A DNA stretch of 64,000 nt, taken from contig UCFC01000019.1 of NCBI GenBank assembly GCA_900471515.1, positions 62,001 to 126,000 on the forward strand, given 5' to 3'. The notes beneath the pieces were generated by a model that made no database searches, was not told where the DNA came from, and saw only the letters and a list, made by a program, of their open reading frames with translations. The DNA comes from Hyphomicrobiales bacterium (GTDB lineage Bacteria; Pseudomonadota; Alphaproteobacteria; Rhizobiales; Rhizobiaceae). Made by a program: the position numbers and the translations under genes. This document shows, one piece after another, positions 1-8,795 of this stretch (the first letter of the stretch is position 1; every line of letters begins with the position of its first letter).

Positions 1-600
1 GTAGCTGACATCGTTACGCCCGCTGGTCTGCCACTGCCCGGTCAGGCCCGGTCTTGCGGCCATGTAGCTCGTCACATGCTCGCCGTAGCGGGCGAGCTCG
101 TCGGCCGTCACCGGTCGCGGGCCTACGATGCTCATTTCGCCGCGCAGGATATTGATGAGCTGCGGCAGCTCATCAATGCTGGACTTCCTCAGGATCTCGC
201 CCACCGTCGTAATGCGCGGATCGTTCTTGAGTTTCCGCGTCGCTTCCCACTCGGCTCGCGCCGACGGATTGGTGCGCAGCAGTTCGGCGAGCTGGGCGGC
301 GGCATCGGTCTTCATCGTGCGAAACTTGAGGCAGCCGAAGGCGGCACCTCCGTAACCAATGCGCGTATGCGAATAGAAGATCGGCCCCTGATCGCTCAAC
401 TTTACGATGAGTGCCACGATCAGCATCAGGGGCGACAGCAGAACCAGGGCGGTGGCCGCCATCGCGATATCAACCGCCCGCTTGGATGCCCTGCCGACGA
501 CGTGGGGCCGCGATGCCGAGCGCCGATCCTTGTTCGGCCCGGACTGGTCAACATTCGGCCAGGATTCACGAACTTCAATACTCTGTGCTTCCCAAGTCAT
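1..600 (-). CDS. Undecaprenyl-phosphate sugar transferase, ExoY-like (3' end outside window)
   Basis: Initiates exopolysaccharide synthesis by moving a sugar-1-phosphate onto undecaprenyl phosphate at the inner membrane. Reading from the ATG at 600, the visible 200 residues hold a hydrophobic segment at about 43-66, KFRTM at 92-96, the family core from SIDELPQLIN (141-150) through IVGPRP (158-163), and RPGLTGQW at 183-190. These are hallmarks of the bacterial sugar transferase family (ExoY, PssA, WbaP C-terminal domain). A GGAG lies 10 bases upstream of the start. The gene runs off the left edge, so only the last few residues should be missing. It is divergent from the Crp/Fnr gene and adjoins two glycosyltransferases, a flippase and a glycanase, which supports a role in a Wzx-type polysaccharide pathway. 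The sugar transferred cannot be told from sequence. Confidence 0.9.
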   Translation of the reverse strand, partial: MTWEAQSIEVRESWPNVDQSGPNKDRRSASRPHVVGRASKRAVDIAMAATALVLLSPLMLIVALIVKLSDQGPIFYSHTRIGYGGAAFGCLKFRTMKTDAAAQLAELLRTNPSARAEWEATRKLKNDPRITTVGEILRKSSIDELPQLINILRGEMSIVGPRPVTADELARYGEHVTSYMAARPGLTGQWQTSGRNDVSY

Positions 601-1072
601 TGACCGACTCCAACAGTTTCCGTTTAGAACCTTATGAAGTTTGGTGCAGCGCAATGTGCTTGTCTGTGACCGCGGTCATAATGATTAGCAAATTCTTTAT
701 GCTAATACTGTGATGCTACGGAGTTCGCCACGAATTCAGCGGCAGGGGATTTCCAAATCCTAATTTTATTCGAGATTTTAACTTAGTATGGCGTCAGAAC
801 GCGCGGCTTGAATAGATAAAGTCGGGCGTTATAGCTGTTTTTTGGACAATGTTGATTTAAATCGCCCCAAAAATGGGCAATTCGGCATAATACACCCCTC
901 GAATTCGACGGATGCTAGAAAAAATATAATCTATATAACTGCAGGTATCGTCACTATTATTTGAGATGCTCTTGTCATCTTCGATTGTTATTTGACTCTC
1001 AAGTTAGGACAATATAAATGATGCAGTGCAGCATCAGCTACGACCAATCTGTTTGTTTGGGGAGTTATGCGC
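601..1072. promoter_or_regulatory. AT-rich divergent promoter region between ExoY-like gene and Crp/Fnr gene
   Basis: This roughly 470-base region is far more AT-rich than its neighbours and shows no convincing gene. It holds a perfect 12-base palindrome TGACCGCGGTCA at 667-678, a perfect inverted repeat ATTAGCA-N9-TGCTAAT at 684-706, an FNR-box-like TTGATTTAAATC at 852-863, and TGATGC-N6-GCATCA at 1019-1036. A weak promoter-like pair, TTGACT at 992-997 and TATAAA at 1013-1018, points toward the Crp/Fnr gene, although its spacer is only 15 bases. The sites are seen in the sequence. Their use as operators is inference. Confidence 0.55.
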
Positions 1073-1810
1073 ATGGACGGAGCTACACAAGCGAGAGACT
1101 ATAGGGTCGCTATGGGCAAGGCGGCCATTAGCGTTGTTCCGGATTCATCTTTGAACAACCGCATCTCAAACGACGACGACTTCCCGTTCTGCCGCGCGAC
1201 TGTACGCAACTTCCGACGCGGCGAACTAATCGCAGGCGCCGGAGTCTTTGTAGACACGTTTGCTCGCGTGCAGCGCGGGCTGGTCAGCGCCAGTACGATG
1301 CTGCCGGATGGCAGGGAATTCATTGTCGAGATCATTCCGAGGGGAGGTCTGATCGGCGAACTTGAAGTATTGCGCAAGCAGATGCTGAACCTGGAGTATA
1401 GGGCCAGTTCGGATTGCGAGCTATACTTCTTCGAAGGCCGGCTGCTGCGGGAAAGGTACGCAACCGATCCGCAGTTTCAGGAAAAGGTCTTTTCCAGAAC
1501 GCTTGCGCGCGTTTCCGAGCTGGAGCGCCGCATCATTTCGAATGCCGGATCGAGCCTGCAGTCGCGACTGGCGGCAATGCTTCTGCGGCTGTCTTCTGTC
1601 TACGGAAGGGATACGCCGGCCAACCGGGACGTGTTGGTCATTTCCCAGAACGACCTGGCGGCGACGCTTCCGGCCTCTCGCGAAAAGGTCAACCAGTGCT
1701 TGCGGCGCCTGCGCGAATGCAAGGTGATCGACGGGGCTCAAGGCAGGATCCGTATCCTCAACCGCAAGGCGCTGGAAGCCTATGCCGACGGTGCAGCCTC
1801 GGCAAAATAG
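1073..1810 (+). CDS. Crp/Fnr-family transcriptional regulator
   Basis: Predicted cytoplasmic DNA-binding regulator with an N-terminal cyclic-nucleotide-binding-like beta-barrel (about residues 30-145), a dimerisation helix, and a C-terminal winged HTH around ISQNDLAATLPASREKVNQC. No cysteine cluster of the Fnr type is visible near the N-terminus, so oxygen sensing through an iron-sulphur cluster is unlikely. ATG codons occur at 1067 and 1073. The GGGGAG at 1059-1064 is two bases from the first and eight from the second, so 1073 is preferred. It lies between the divergent sugar transferase gene and the glycosyltransferase genes, so control of polysaccharide synthesis is the natural guess. The ligand and targets are unknown. 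Confidence 0.85.
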   Translation: MDGATQARDYRVAMGKAAISVVPDSSLNNRISNDDDFPFCRATVRNFRRGELIAGAGVFVDTFARVQRGLVSASTMLPDGREFIVEIIPRGGLIGELEVLRKQMLNLEYRASSDCELYFFEGRLLRERYATDPQFQEKVFSRTLARVSELERRIISNAGSSLQSRLAAMLLRLSSVYGRDTPANRDVLVISQNDLAATLPASREKVNQCLRRLRECKVIDGAQGRIRILNRKALEAYADGAASAK

Positions 1811-1930
1811 TGCGCTTCGTCCCGAACCGGCGAGCGTCTGCCGCCGGCTCGCGACCACTTCACCTCTCATGGACGGCGTAGGGGCCTAGCCGTCAAAAGC
1901 ATCCATTGTGTCTGTCGTCGGAGAGCTTCT

Positions 1931-3322
1931 ATGAACGACATCGGCCAACTGCGTCCTGATGAAAATGGGTCCGCCGTTTCGACGTTGCGGTGGCCGGCTT
2001 CCGGACGCTATGCCAAAATATGGAGGGACGGTATCGCTGCGCGACCGGTGCTCGACCGCGTGGTCATCATCGATGACTATTCGACGGCGAGGGGCGGGGC
2101 GACCGCGCTTGCGGTACTGTCGGCGAAACTCTTGCGCGGGCTCGGCATTGCCGTGACCTATATATGCGGCGACGACGGCGCCAACGAGGAGCTTGCCTCT
2201 CTCGGCATCCCGATCGTCAAGCTCAACAGCCGCGACCTTCTGAGCTCCAATCGTGCGAAGGCCTTCGCAACAGGCATTCACAATCCCGCGGCCGCCGGCA
2301 TGATTTCCGCCTGGATACGTGCCAACGATACGCCGAAGACGGCCTACCATGTTCATGGCTGGCATCAGATCCTGTCGCCGGCCGTCTTCGACGCGCTTGC
2401 GCCGGTTGCCGAGCGATGCGTCGTTCACGCGCATGATTTTTTCAACGGATGCCCCAACGGGGCGTTCTTCGATTATCGGGCGCAAGAGATCTGCCGGCGG
2501 CGCCCGCTCGGGGCAAGCTGCATCGCCACTTCCTGCGACAAGCGCAGCTATGCGCAGAAACTGTGGCGAACGGCGCGCGGCGCCAATCTCTTCCGTGCGC
2601 TCAGAAGCCGTCCCGCCTTCGGCAGGGTCATTCTGCTCCATGAAAAGATGGCCGAATTCCTCGTCGGTTCGGGCTACCGGCCGGAACGGCTGATCACCAT
2701 CCGCAACCCGATCGCGCCGCTGACGGCCGAGCGTGTCGCAGCCGAGGACAATGACGAATTCGTCTTCATCGGCCGGCTGGATGAGGAAAAGGGCATAGAA
2801 GACGCGCTTGCTGCCGTGCGCCGCGCCGGCGCAAGGCTCTGCGTGATCGGTGACGGACCGCTGATGCCGAAGGTTGCGGCGGCCGGCGAGCACGTGCGGG
2901 CCATGGGCTGGCAGTCGCATGCGGAGATCGGCCGGATCATCCGCACCGCAAGCGCACTCGTCATGCCGTCCCGCTATCCCGAACCGTTCGGCCTCGTGGC
3001 GATCGAGGCGGCGCGCAGCGGCCTTCCCGTCATCATAACCAAGGGCGCCTTCCTTGCGGAGGAAATGGAGAGGGCCGGAATGGCGATCTCCTGCAACACG
3101 ATGGACGAGCAGGCCTTTGCCGCGACATTGGCGGCCTTCCGCCAGATGCCGAAGGAGGGTGTCCGCCTGATGAGCGAGCGTGCCTTCCGGCTGTCGCCCA
3201 ATCTGGCAACGACGCACGAAGAATGGCGCGACGCCCTTCTCGCCCAATATCGCAGTCTCATTCCGACACATGTGGTGCCCGAGCCGAGGGGCGGGGCAAT
3301 TGTACAAGGAGCGTTCAGGTGA
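1931..3322 (+). CDS. Glycosyltransferase, GT4 family (group 1)
   Basis: Cytoplasmic glycosyltransferase of 463 residues, likely adding a sugar to a lipid-linked oligosaccharide. The C-terminal Rossmann half carries FIGRLDEEKGIEDAL (279-293), the IGDGP loop (306-310) and the EX7E motif (E351, E359) in EPFGLVAIEAARSGLPVI, all typical of GT4 retaining enzymes. The N-terminal half is diverged and holds several cysteines (C163, C174, C188, C197, C202). A GGAGAG lies five bases before the ATG. The last codon overlaps the GTG start of the next glycosyltransferase, indicating translational coupling. Donor and acceptor are unknown. Confidence 0.88.
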   Translation: MNDIGQLRPDENGSAVSTLRWPASGRYAKIWRDGIAARPVLDRVVIIDDYSTARGGATALAVLSAKLLRGLGIAVTYICGDDGANEELASLGIPIVKLNSRDLLSSNRAKAFATGIHNPAAAGMISAWIRANDTPKTAYHVHGWHQILSPAVFDALAPVAERCVVHAHDFFNGCPNGAFFDYRAQEICRRRPLGASCIATSCDKRSYAQKLWRTARGANLFRALRSRPAFGRVILLHEKMAEFLVGSGYRPERLITIRNPIAPLTAERVAAEDNDEFVFIGRLDEEKGIEDALAAVRRAGARLCVIGDGPLMPKVAAAGEHVRAMGWQSHAEIGRIIRTASALVMPSRYPEPFGLVAIEAARSGLPVIITKGAFLAEEMERAGMAISCNTMDEQAFAATLAAFRQMPKEGVRLMSERAFRLSPNLATTHEEWRDALLAQYRSLIPTHVVPEPRGGAIVQGAFR

Positions 3323-4563
3323 CTGTCAAAGCAGCAAGCTCTCTCCCAGAAGCAATGGCATTCCGGGGCGATGCCCCCGTCGTGGCACGAAGCCGGGCCG
3401 TCGAGGCCGGCGGCAGGGCCGAGGCGAAACCGCTTCGCGTCGCCATCGTCCACTACTGGCTGGTGTCGATGCGCGGTGGCGAAAAGGTGGTGGAGGAACT
3501 CTGCCGCATGTTTCCGCAGGCAGATATCTTCACGCTGGTCCATAATCCCGACCGGACCAGCGATTTCCTGAACAGCCGCAACATATATACGTCCTTCCTG
3601 CAGAAGATTCCGCGGGCGACGCGCCACTACACGAAGATGCTGCCGCTCATGCCCTTTGCGCTCGAGCACTTCGACCTTCAGGACTATGATCTTGTCATTT
3701 CAAGCGAATCCGGTCCTGCCAAGGGCATCATCACGCGGGCGGATGCGCTTCACATCTGCTACTGCCATTCGCCGATGCGCTATATCTGGGATCAGTTTCA
3801 CGTCTACCGGCGCGGCGTTTCCTGGGTCGGCAAGGCCATGATGTCGCTCACCGCCCCGATGCTGCGTGCCTGGGATGTAACGACCGCCTCGCGTGTCGAT
3901 ACGTTCGTGGCGAATTCCAGCTATGTCGCGGGCCGTATCCGCCGCTTTTATGACCGCGACGCCGTCGTCATCTATCCGCCGGTTGCGACCGACGATTTCG
4001 CCATCGGGCAGGGCAAGGGTGAATTCTATCTCTATGCAGGCCAGCTCACCGCCTATAAGCGGCCGGATATTGCCGTGAAGGCCTGCACGGAAATGGGCCG
4101 CAATCTGGTCGTGATCGGGGAGGGCGAGCAGGAAGCCTATCTGAGGTCAATCGCCGGGCCGACCGTACAATTCCTCGGCCACCAGCCGTTCCCGGTTCTG
4201 CGCGATCACCTGTCGCGTTGCCGCGCGCTGCTGTTCCCCGGCATCGAAGATTTCGGCATTCTTCCCGTGGAAGCGATGGCGTCCGGCCGGCCGGTTCTGG
4301 CCCTTGATGCCGGAGGCGCGCGCGAAACCGTCTGCGCGCCGCATGTCGGCTTCCGTTTTGCAGAGCAGAGCGTGGAAGCGCTGATGGAAACGATGGCAGC
4401 GTTCGAGGCGGTCGAGGATACGCTCGATCCGGCCGCGATCCGAAACCACGCGCTGAGATTCTCCGCCGCGGTCTTCCGCGACCGCCTCGGCTTGCTGATC
4501 GACGAGCAACTGGCCAAACACGGGCGTCAGGCCGCAAGCCCCTCCAGGAGGAAGGCAAGCTAA
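3319..4563 (+). CDS. Glycosyltransferase, GT4 family (WbaZ-like)
   Basis: Predicted 414-residue GT4 glycosyltransferase of the exopolysaccharide pathway. The N-terminal domain begins near VAIVHYWLVSMRGGEKVVEEL (about 41-61), a pattern common in WbaZ-type mannosyltransferases, and the C-terminal domain has YAGQLTAYKRPDIAV and the EX7E motif in EDFGILPVEAMASGRPV. A GTG start at 3319 is chosen because AAGGAG at 3306-3311 sits seven bases upstream and the GTG overlaps the TGA of the preceding gene. An ATG farther upstream at 3223 would force a 100-base overlap and lacks a good ribosome site. It is probably cotranscribed with the preceding glycosyltransferase and the flippase that follows. Confidence 0.88.
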   Translation: MTVKAASSLPEAMAFRGDAPVVARSRAVEAGGRAEAKPLRVAIVHYWLVSMRGGEKVVEELCRMFPQADIFTLVHNPDRTSDFLNSRNIYTSFLQKIPRATRHYTKMLPLMPFALEHFDLQDYDLVISSESGPAKGIITRADALHICYCHSPMRYIWDQFHVYRRGVSWVGKAMMSLTAPMLRAWDVTTASRVDTFVANSSYVAGRIRRFYDRDAVVIYPPVATDDFAIGQGKGEFYLYAGQLTAYKRPDIAVKACTEMGRNLVVIGEGEQEAYLRSIAGPTVQFLGHQPFPVLRDHLSRCRALLFPGIEDFGILPVEAMASGRPVLALDAGGARETVCAPHVGFRFAEQSVEALMETMAAFEAVEDTLDPAAIRNHALRFSAAVFRDRLGLLIDEQLAKHGRQAASPSRRKAS

Positions 4564-4638
4564 CGCGCAAAATCGGCCAGGAGGCCGGCAAAACCGGAGC
4601 GGCGGGTAGGCCGGCGCCCCGGAAAAGGTTGGTTGCAC

Positions 4639-6138
4639 ATGGCCAGGGACCAGATCGTGTCAAGCGTATCGCATAAAACGGCAACAGCAAGTATCTGGAC
4701 AATCGGCGGAAAATTCCTTGCACGACTGCTCGATTTCGTGAGCCTGCTTGTGCTTGCGCGACTTCTGAGCCCGGCCGATTTCGGGATCGTCGCCATCGCT
4801 ACGTCGGTTCTCGTGATCGTCGAGGCGATCCTCGATCTTCCGCTCACCCAGGCGCTGGTACGCATTCCCTCGCCATCGGAGCGGATGTTTGCAACCGCCT
4901 TCACGCTCAGCCTCATCAGAGGGGTCGCGATCAGCCTGCTGATGATCGTCATCGCCTGGCCGATGGCTGTCGTCTATAACGACACGCGGCTTTTTCCGCT
5001 CGTTGCCGTGGTTTCGATCGCGCCGGCGATGCGAAGCGTAATCAGCCCGCGCATGGTGCTTTTCATGCAGCGCTTCGACTTCCGGCGCGAATTTGCCCTC
5101 GACCTCATCACCAAAGGGTCGACCCTGATTTTCGGTGTAGGCGTGGCACTCGCGACGGACAGCTACTGGGGGCTGGCGATCGGCGCCGTCGCAGGGCCGA
5201 CCGCGGCGACTATCGTCTCCTATATCTTCGCGCCGATGCGGCCCAGACTCAGCCTCTCGGAATGGAAACATTTCCAGGACATGATCGGCTGGAACACGGT
5301 TTCGCAGGTTCTCAATTCGCTCAACTGGCAGATGGATCGGCTGCTGCTGCCGCGCTTCACGAGCCTTTCCACCTATGGCGCCTTCAGCGTCGCGGACAAT
5401 CTTGCCGGCATTCCCTATCAGACATTCGTCGGTCCGCTCATGCGTCCGCTGATGGCCGGTTTTTCCAACGTCAGCGATCGGGGCAAGCAGACGGCGGCCT
5501 ATCTGAAGGCCACCAACGCGATCATGGTCGTGGCGGCGCCGATCCTGCTCGTCATCATCCTGCTGGCCGAACCGATCCTGCGCATTGTCGTGGGCGAGAA
5601 ATGGGCGTTTGCTGCACCGATCCTGCAGTGGCTGTGCATCGTCAGCCTGATCGGCCTGCCGACGACGATCATGCCGCCGCTCGTCATGGTTCTCGACAAG
5701 ACCCGCTATGTGGCGCTCAGGATGTTTGCTGAATTCGCGGTGCGGGCGCCGGTTACGGTGCTCGGCGTGATGATGTTCGGGCTTGACGGCGCGCTGGCCG
5801 CGCGCGTCATCGCCGCTGTCGTTGCCTGTGCCGTCTGCATCGTCATCACCCGCCGGCTGATCGGTGCCTCGATCGGCGCGCAGTTCCATGCGGTCGTCCG
5901 GCCGCTTGCAGCCTGCCTGCCGATGATCGGCTTCCTGCTCTGGCTTCAGCCCGTTCTCATCGCCATGCCGCTCGGCATCGACCTTGTCATTGGCGTCGGC
6001 CTCTGCAGCGGTGCAGCTCTTGCCGTCTTCTGGCTCTCTTCCCTGCTCCTGTGGCAGGTGGCGGGGCGGCCGGACGGGCTGGAAGCCATCATTGTCAGGA
6101 GGTTTATGCCCTGGCGAAACGGAGTCGTTGTTTCATGA
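4639..6138 (+). CDS. Polysaccharide flippase, Wzx/MOP family
   Basis: Integral inner-membrane protein of about 499 residues with 12 or more hydrophobic segments spread over its whole length, of the polysaccharide-biosynthesis (MOP superfamily, RfbX/ExoT-like) type. It would flip lipid-linked repeat units from cytoplasm to periplasm. The N-terminus (SHKTATASIWTIGGKFLARLL) and the following LSPADFGIVAIATSVLVIVEA are typical of this family. The ATG at 4639 is preferred, with AAGG ten bases upstream; a TTG two codons earlier is possible. It follows the glycosyltransferase genes on the same strand and precedes a secreted glycanase. No Wzy polymerase or Wzc/ExoP copolymerase is in view, so those functions must lie elsewhere. 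Confidence 0.9.
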   Translation: MARDQIVSSVSHKTATASIWTIGGKFLARLLDFVSLLVLARLLSPADFGIVAIATSVLVIVEAILDLPLTQALVRIPSPSERMFATAFTLSLIRGVAISLLMIVIAWPMAVVYNDTRLFPLVAVVSIAPAMRSVISPRMVLFMQRFDFRREFALDLITKGSTLIFGVGVALATDSYWGLAIGAVAGPTAATIVSYIFAPMRPRLSLSEWKHFQDMIGWNTVSQVLNSLNWQMDRLLLPRFTSLSTYGAFSVADNLAGIPYQTFVGPLMRPLMAGFSNVSDRGKQTAAYLKATNAIMVVAAPILLVIILLAEPILRIVVGEKWAFAAPILQWLCIVSLIGLPTTIMPPLVMVLDKTRYVALRMFAEFAVRAPVTVLGVMMFGLDGALAARVIAAVVACAVCIVITRRLIGASIGAQFHAVVRPLAACLPMIGFLLWLQPVLIAMPLGIDLVIGVGLCSGAALAVFWLSSLLLWQVAGRPDGLEAIIVRRFMPWRNGVVVS

Positions 6139-6188
6139 TCGGCTCGCAAAACCCCGCAACGGGGTCGAGATCTCCTGGAGGGAGAACC

Positions 6189-7013
6189 ATGCGTCACGCG
6201 AAGTTTGCCGGTAGATTTGCGCTTCTGATCCTCATCTGCCTTTTCGGCCCGCCCGGCCCTCGGCCGAGCGAAGCGGAAGAACCGCTCAATCTCGACGATT
6301 TTCAGCTCACCTTCGCCGAGGACTTCAACACGCTCGATGTTTCGGCCTGGGGAGAAAACCGATCGCGCTGGATCGCCCACACCCCCTGGAACGGCGATTT
6401 CGGCGATGCCCGCTTTACCGACCCGATGGACGGTTTTCCTTTTACGGTCAATGACGGCATCTTGCGGATCGAGGCTCGCAAGGATGCGGACGGCAAGTGG
6501 CGGTCCGGTCTCATCGCCTCGACCAATCCGAAGGGCGAGGGCTTCTCGCAAAAATTCGGCTATTTCGAAGCCCGCATGAAGCTGCCGCCGGGCAAGGGCG
6601 TCTGGCCGGCCTTCTGGCTGATCGGTCTCGACCGGTCCAAATTCACCTCGGAAATCGACGTGATCGAATATTACGGTCGCGCGCCCGGCGAGTTCAGCAT
6701 GGGCTATCACGTCTGGCGGCCGAGCAACCAGCACACGACGGACGGCCACCTGACGAATGTGCCCGAAGGCTCGCTCAGCAGCGACTACCATACGTTCGGC
6801 GTGGATATCGGCCCGCAGAAATCAACCTTCTATCTGGACCGCAAGCCGTTGTGGAGCTTCGATACGCCGCCGGAATTCCAGATGCCCTTCTACCCGCTGG
6901 TCAATCTTGCGCTCGGGTCAGGCTGGCCGATCGACGAGACGCCGAACCCGTCCTACCTGCTGGTCGACTATATCCATGTCTACCAGCGCAAGAGCCTCGT
7001 TTCCGGCGAATAA
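6189..7013 (+). CDS. Secreted glycoside hydrolase family 16 (ExoK-like endo-beta-glycanase)
   Basis: Extracytoplasmic beta-glucan hydrolase of 274 residues that probably trims the exopolysaccharide made by this locus. Residues 1-29 form a signal peptide (basic start, hydrophobic LLILICLF, then a small-residue region). The GH16 active site ExDxxE is intact as EIDVIE (155-160), the first Glu acting as nucleophile and the last as acid/base in this family. The surrounding PAFWLIGLD and FGVDIGPQKSTFYLD are also characteristic. The ATG at 6189 has GGAGGGAG just upstream and gives a clean signal peptide. ExoK of Rhizobium is a known member that cleaves nascent succinoglycan. Assignment to ExoK itself rather than a paralogue is uncertain. 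Confidence 0.9.
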   Translation: MRHAKFAGRFALLILICLFGPPGPRPSEAEEPLNLDDFQLTFAEDFNTLDVSAWGENRSRWIAHTPWNGDFGDARFTDPMDGFPFTVNDGILRIEARKDADGKWRSGLIASTNPKGEGFSQKFGYFEARMKLPPGKGVWPAFWLIGLDRSKFTSEIDVIEYYGRAPGEFSMGYHVWRPSNQHTTDGHLTNVPEGSLSSDYHTFGVDIGPQKSTFYLDRKPLWSFDTPPEFQMPFYPLVNLALGSGWPIDETPNPSYLLVDYIHVYQRKSLVSGE

Positions 7014-7018
7014 AGGCT

Positions 7019-7906
7019 CTATTGCTGGGGCCGGAGGGCGGTCTGCGAGCGCTTGAGCGCATCGAGCACGATGCCGGTCAGCCGGCGCGACGGGGAACTG
7101 CGTGGCCAGAGCATGCCGACCTCTCGCGGTGGAAAGGGCACGGGCAGTTCGAGGACGGCGAGGTTGAGGCCTTCCGGCCAGGGCCTTGCCCAGTCCGGCA
7201 CCAGCGAAACGCCGAGCCCGTTGGCGACCATGACCGAGATCGCTTCGAGGGAATCGAGTTCCAGCCGCTCAGCCGGTTTCAGGCCCTGCCTTTGAAGATA
7301 TTCGTCGGCAAGACGGCCGCCCCAGTTGTTGCGGTCGTAGCGGATGAAGGGACGGGTCTTCAGGAGCATGTGCGGGTTCTCGCCCTGGCAGTCGGCAGGG
7401 GCGACAAGAACCAGGCGTTCGGCGCGCAGCAGCTCCCACTCCAACGTTTTCGGTATTGAAAAAGGTGGTTTCACGAGGATCGCCGCGTCGATATCGCGGT
7501 CTATCAGCCGCTGATAGAGATCGGTGGAGGGGCCGGGCAACAGGAAGACCTCCACATGCGGCATGCTGGCAAACACTTCATGAAGAGCGGCCGGCAGCAG
7601 CCCGGTCAGCGCGGTGGTGATAGCGCCGAGCCGAAGCTCGCCGGAGGGCAGATCGGCATTGGCGAGGCTGCGCAGGTCGCGGACCTCGGCGAGGATTCTG
7701 CGGCTCTTTTCGATGATGGCGTGGCCGGTATCGGTCGGGCGCACGCGGCGGCCGACGCGGGTCAGGAGCGGCACGCCGACATCGTCTTCCAGTGCCTGCA
7801 TGCGCTGGGCGACCGCGGCTGGTGTGATGCCGAGGCGGCGGGAGGCTTCGGCCAGTGATCCAAGCTCGGCAACCAGGAGGAAAGTATCGAGAAAACGTGT
7901 CTCCAT
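7019..7906 (-). CDS. LysR-family transcriptional regulator
   Basis: Standard-length LTTR (295 residues) with an N-terminal winged HTH (METRFLDTFLLVAELGSLAEASRRLGITPAAVAQRMQALE) and a periplasmic-binding-like effector domain. The ATG at 7906 places the HTH at the very N-terminus as usual; an in-frame start farther upstream would add 35 unlikely residues. It is divergent from the SDR/aldolase genes that begin at 8006 and so probably controls them. The shared 99-base spacer contains a TTCTG-N4-CAGAA inverted repeat at 7925-7938 that could belong to its site. The effector is unknown. The gene ends only five bases from the GH16 stop, in convergent orientation. Confidence 0.9.
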   Translation of the reverse strand: METRFLDTFLLVAELGSLAEASRRLGITPAAVAQRMQALEDDVGVPLLTRVGRRVRPTDTGHAIIEKSRRILAEVRDLRSLANADLPSGELRLGAITTALTGLLPAALHEVFASMPHVEVFLLPGPSTDLYQRLIDRDIDAAILVKPPFSIPKTLEWELLRAERLVLVAPADCQGENPHMLLKTRPFIRYDRNNWGGRLADEYLQRQGLKPAERLELDSLEAISVMVANGLGVSLVPDWARPWPEGLNLAVLELPVPFPPREVGMLWPRSSPSRRLTGIVLDALKRSQTALRPQQ

Positions 7907-8005
7907 AAGAACAGATTCTCTATCTTCTGAAAGCAGAAAAAGCGAGATTTTTCTTCTTCTTGCGATCGCCATAATGCGGGCGAAACGGGAGTACCTGCCT
8001 TGGAT

Positions 8006-8785
8006 ATGCAATTGAACGGAAAGACCGCGCTGGTATTCGGCGCGGGTGGTGGACTGGGTGGGGCGATTGCCCGCTCGCTGGCTCAGGAAGGCGTCCGCGT
8101 CGCCGTTGCCGATATCGATGAGGCGGCGGCCGCAAAGACGGCGGAAGGCATTGTTTCCGCCGCAGGACAGGCGCTTGCGATCGGCTGGGACATTGCCGAT
8201 CTCTCCGTCATCGAGGCAAGACTGGCGGCAATCGCCAAAGCGTTCGGACCTGTCGATATCCTTGTCAACAACACGGGTGGTCCGCCACCGACGCCCGCAT
8301 CCGGCCAGGCGGCCGAGACCTGGTCGAAATATTTCGACATGATGGTACGCTCGGTGATTGCGGTAACGGATGCCGTGCTGCCCGGCATGAAAGAACGCGG
8401 CTGGGGCCGCATCATCACGTCGACGTCGTCAGGCGTCGTGGCGCCGATCCCCAATCTCGGGATCTCGAACAGCTTGCGCCTGGCGCTGGTCGGCTGGTCG
8501 AAGACGCTTGCCCGCGAGATCGGGCGGGACGGGATTACCGCCAATATCGTGCTGCCGGGGCGTATCGCGACCGGCCGCATCACCTTCCTCGACGAGCAGA
8601 AGGCCAAGCGCGAAAACCGGCCCGTGGAAGAGGTGACGGCGGAGAGCACCGCCTCGATCCCTGTCGGGCGTTACGGACGACCGGAGGAATATGGGGACAC
8701 GGTTGCTTTTCTGGCCAGCCCGCGCGCATCCTATATCACCGGCTCCGTCATCCGTATCGACGGCGGCCTCATCCAGAGCATATGA
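8006..8785 (+). CDS. SDR-family oxidoreductase with altered catalytic residues
   Basis: Short-chain dehydrogenase/reductase of 259 residues. The Rossmann nucleotide loop is FGAGGGLGGA (11-20) and the NNxG motif is present as NNTGG (88-92). The catalytic Ser region is STSSG (139-143). The usual YxxxK is replaced: alignment through the following helix (GWSKTLARE) puts S154 and R158 where Tyr and Lys normally sit. Some FabG-like SDR subgroups are known to lack the canonical tetrad, so this may be a non-classical enzyme rather than a dead one. ATG 8006 is preferred over a TTG two codons upstream. It is the first gene of a likely operon with RraA-like and DapA-like aldolases. Confidence 0.85.
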   Translation: MQLNGKTALVFGAGGGLGGAIARSLAQEGVRVAVADIDEAAAAKTAEGIVSAAGQALAIGWDIADLSVIEARLAAIAKAFGPVDILVNNTGGPPPTPASGQAAETWSKYFDMMVRSVIAVTDAVLPGMKERGWGRIITSTSSGVVAPIPNLGISNSLRLALVGWSKTLAREIGRDGITANIVLPGRIATGRITFLDEQKAKRENRPVEEVTAESTASIPVGRYGRPEEYGDTVAFLASPRASYITGSVIRIDGGLIQSI

Positions 8786-8795
8786 GGTGCCGACA

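Noticed and set aside
852..865. TTGATTTAAATCGC as a true FNR/FixK box.
   Set aside because: Only the left half fits fully; the right half lacks the final AA. Listed as a weak feature of the region but not as a finding.
1414..1881. Long open frame overlapping the Crp/Fnr gene in another frame, with a counterpart on the opposite strand.
   Set aside because: Arg/Pro/Gly-rich translation typical of a shadow frame in GC-rich DNA; the Crp/Fnr frame has clear domains.
1886..3307. A 473-codon open frame opposite the first glycosyltransferase gene.
   Set aside because: The glycosyltransferase frame has family motifs and a ribosome site; the opposite frame has neither.
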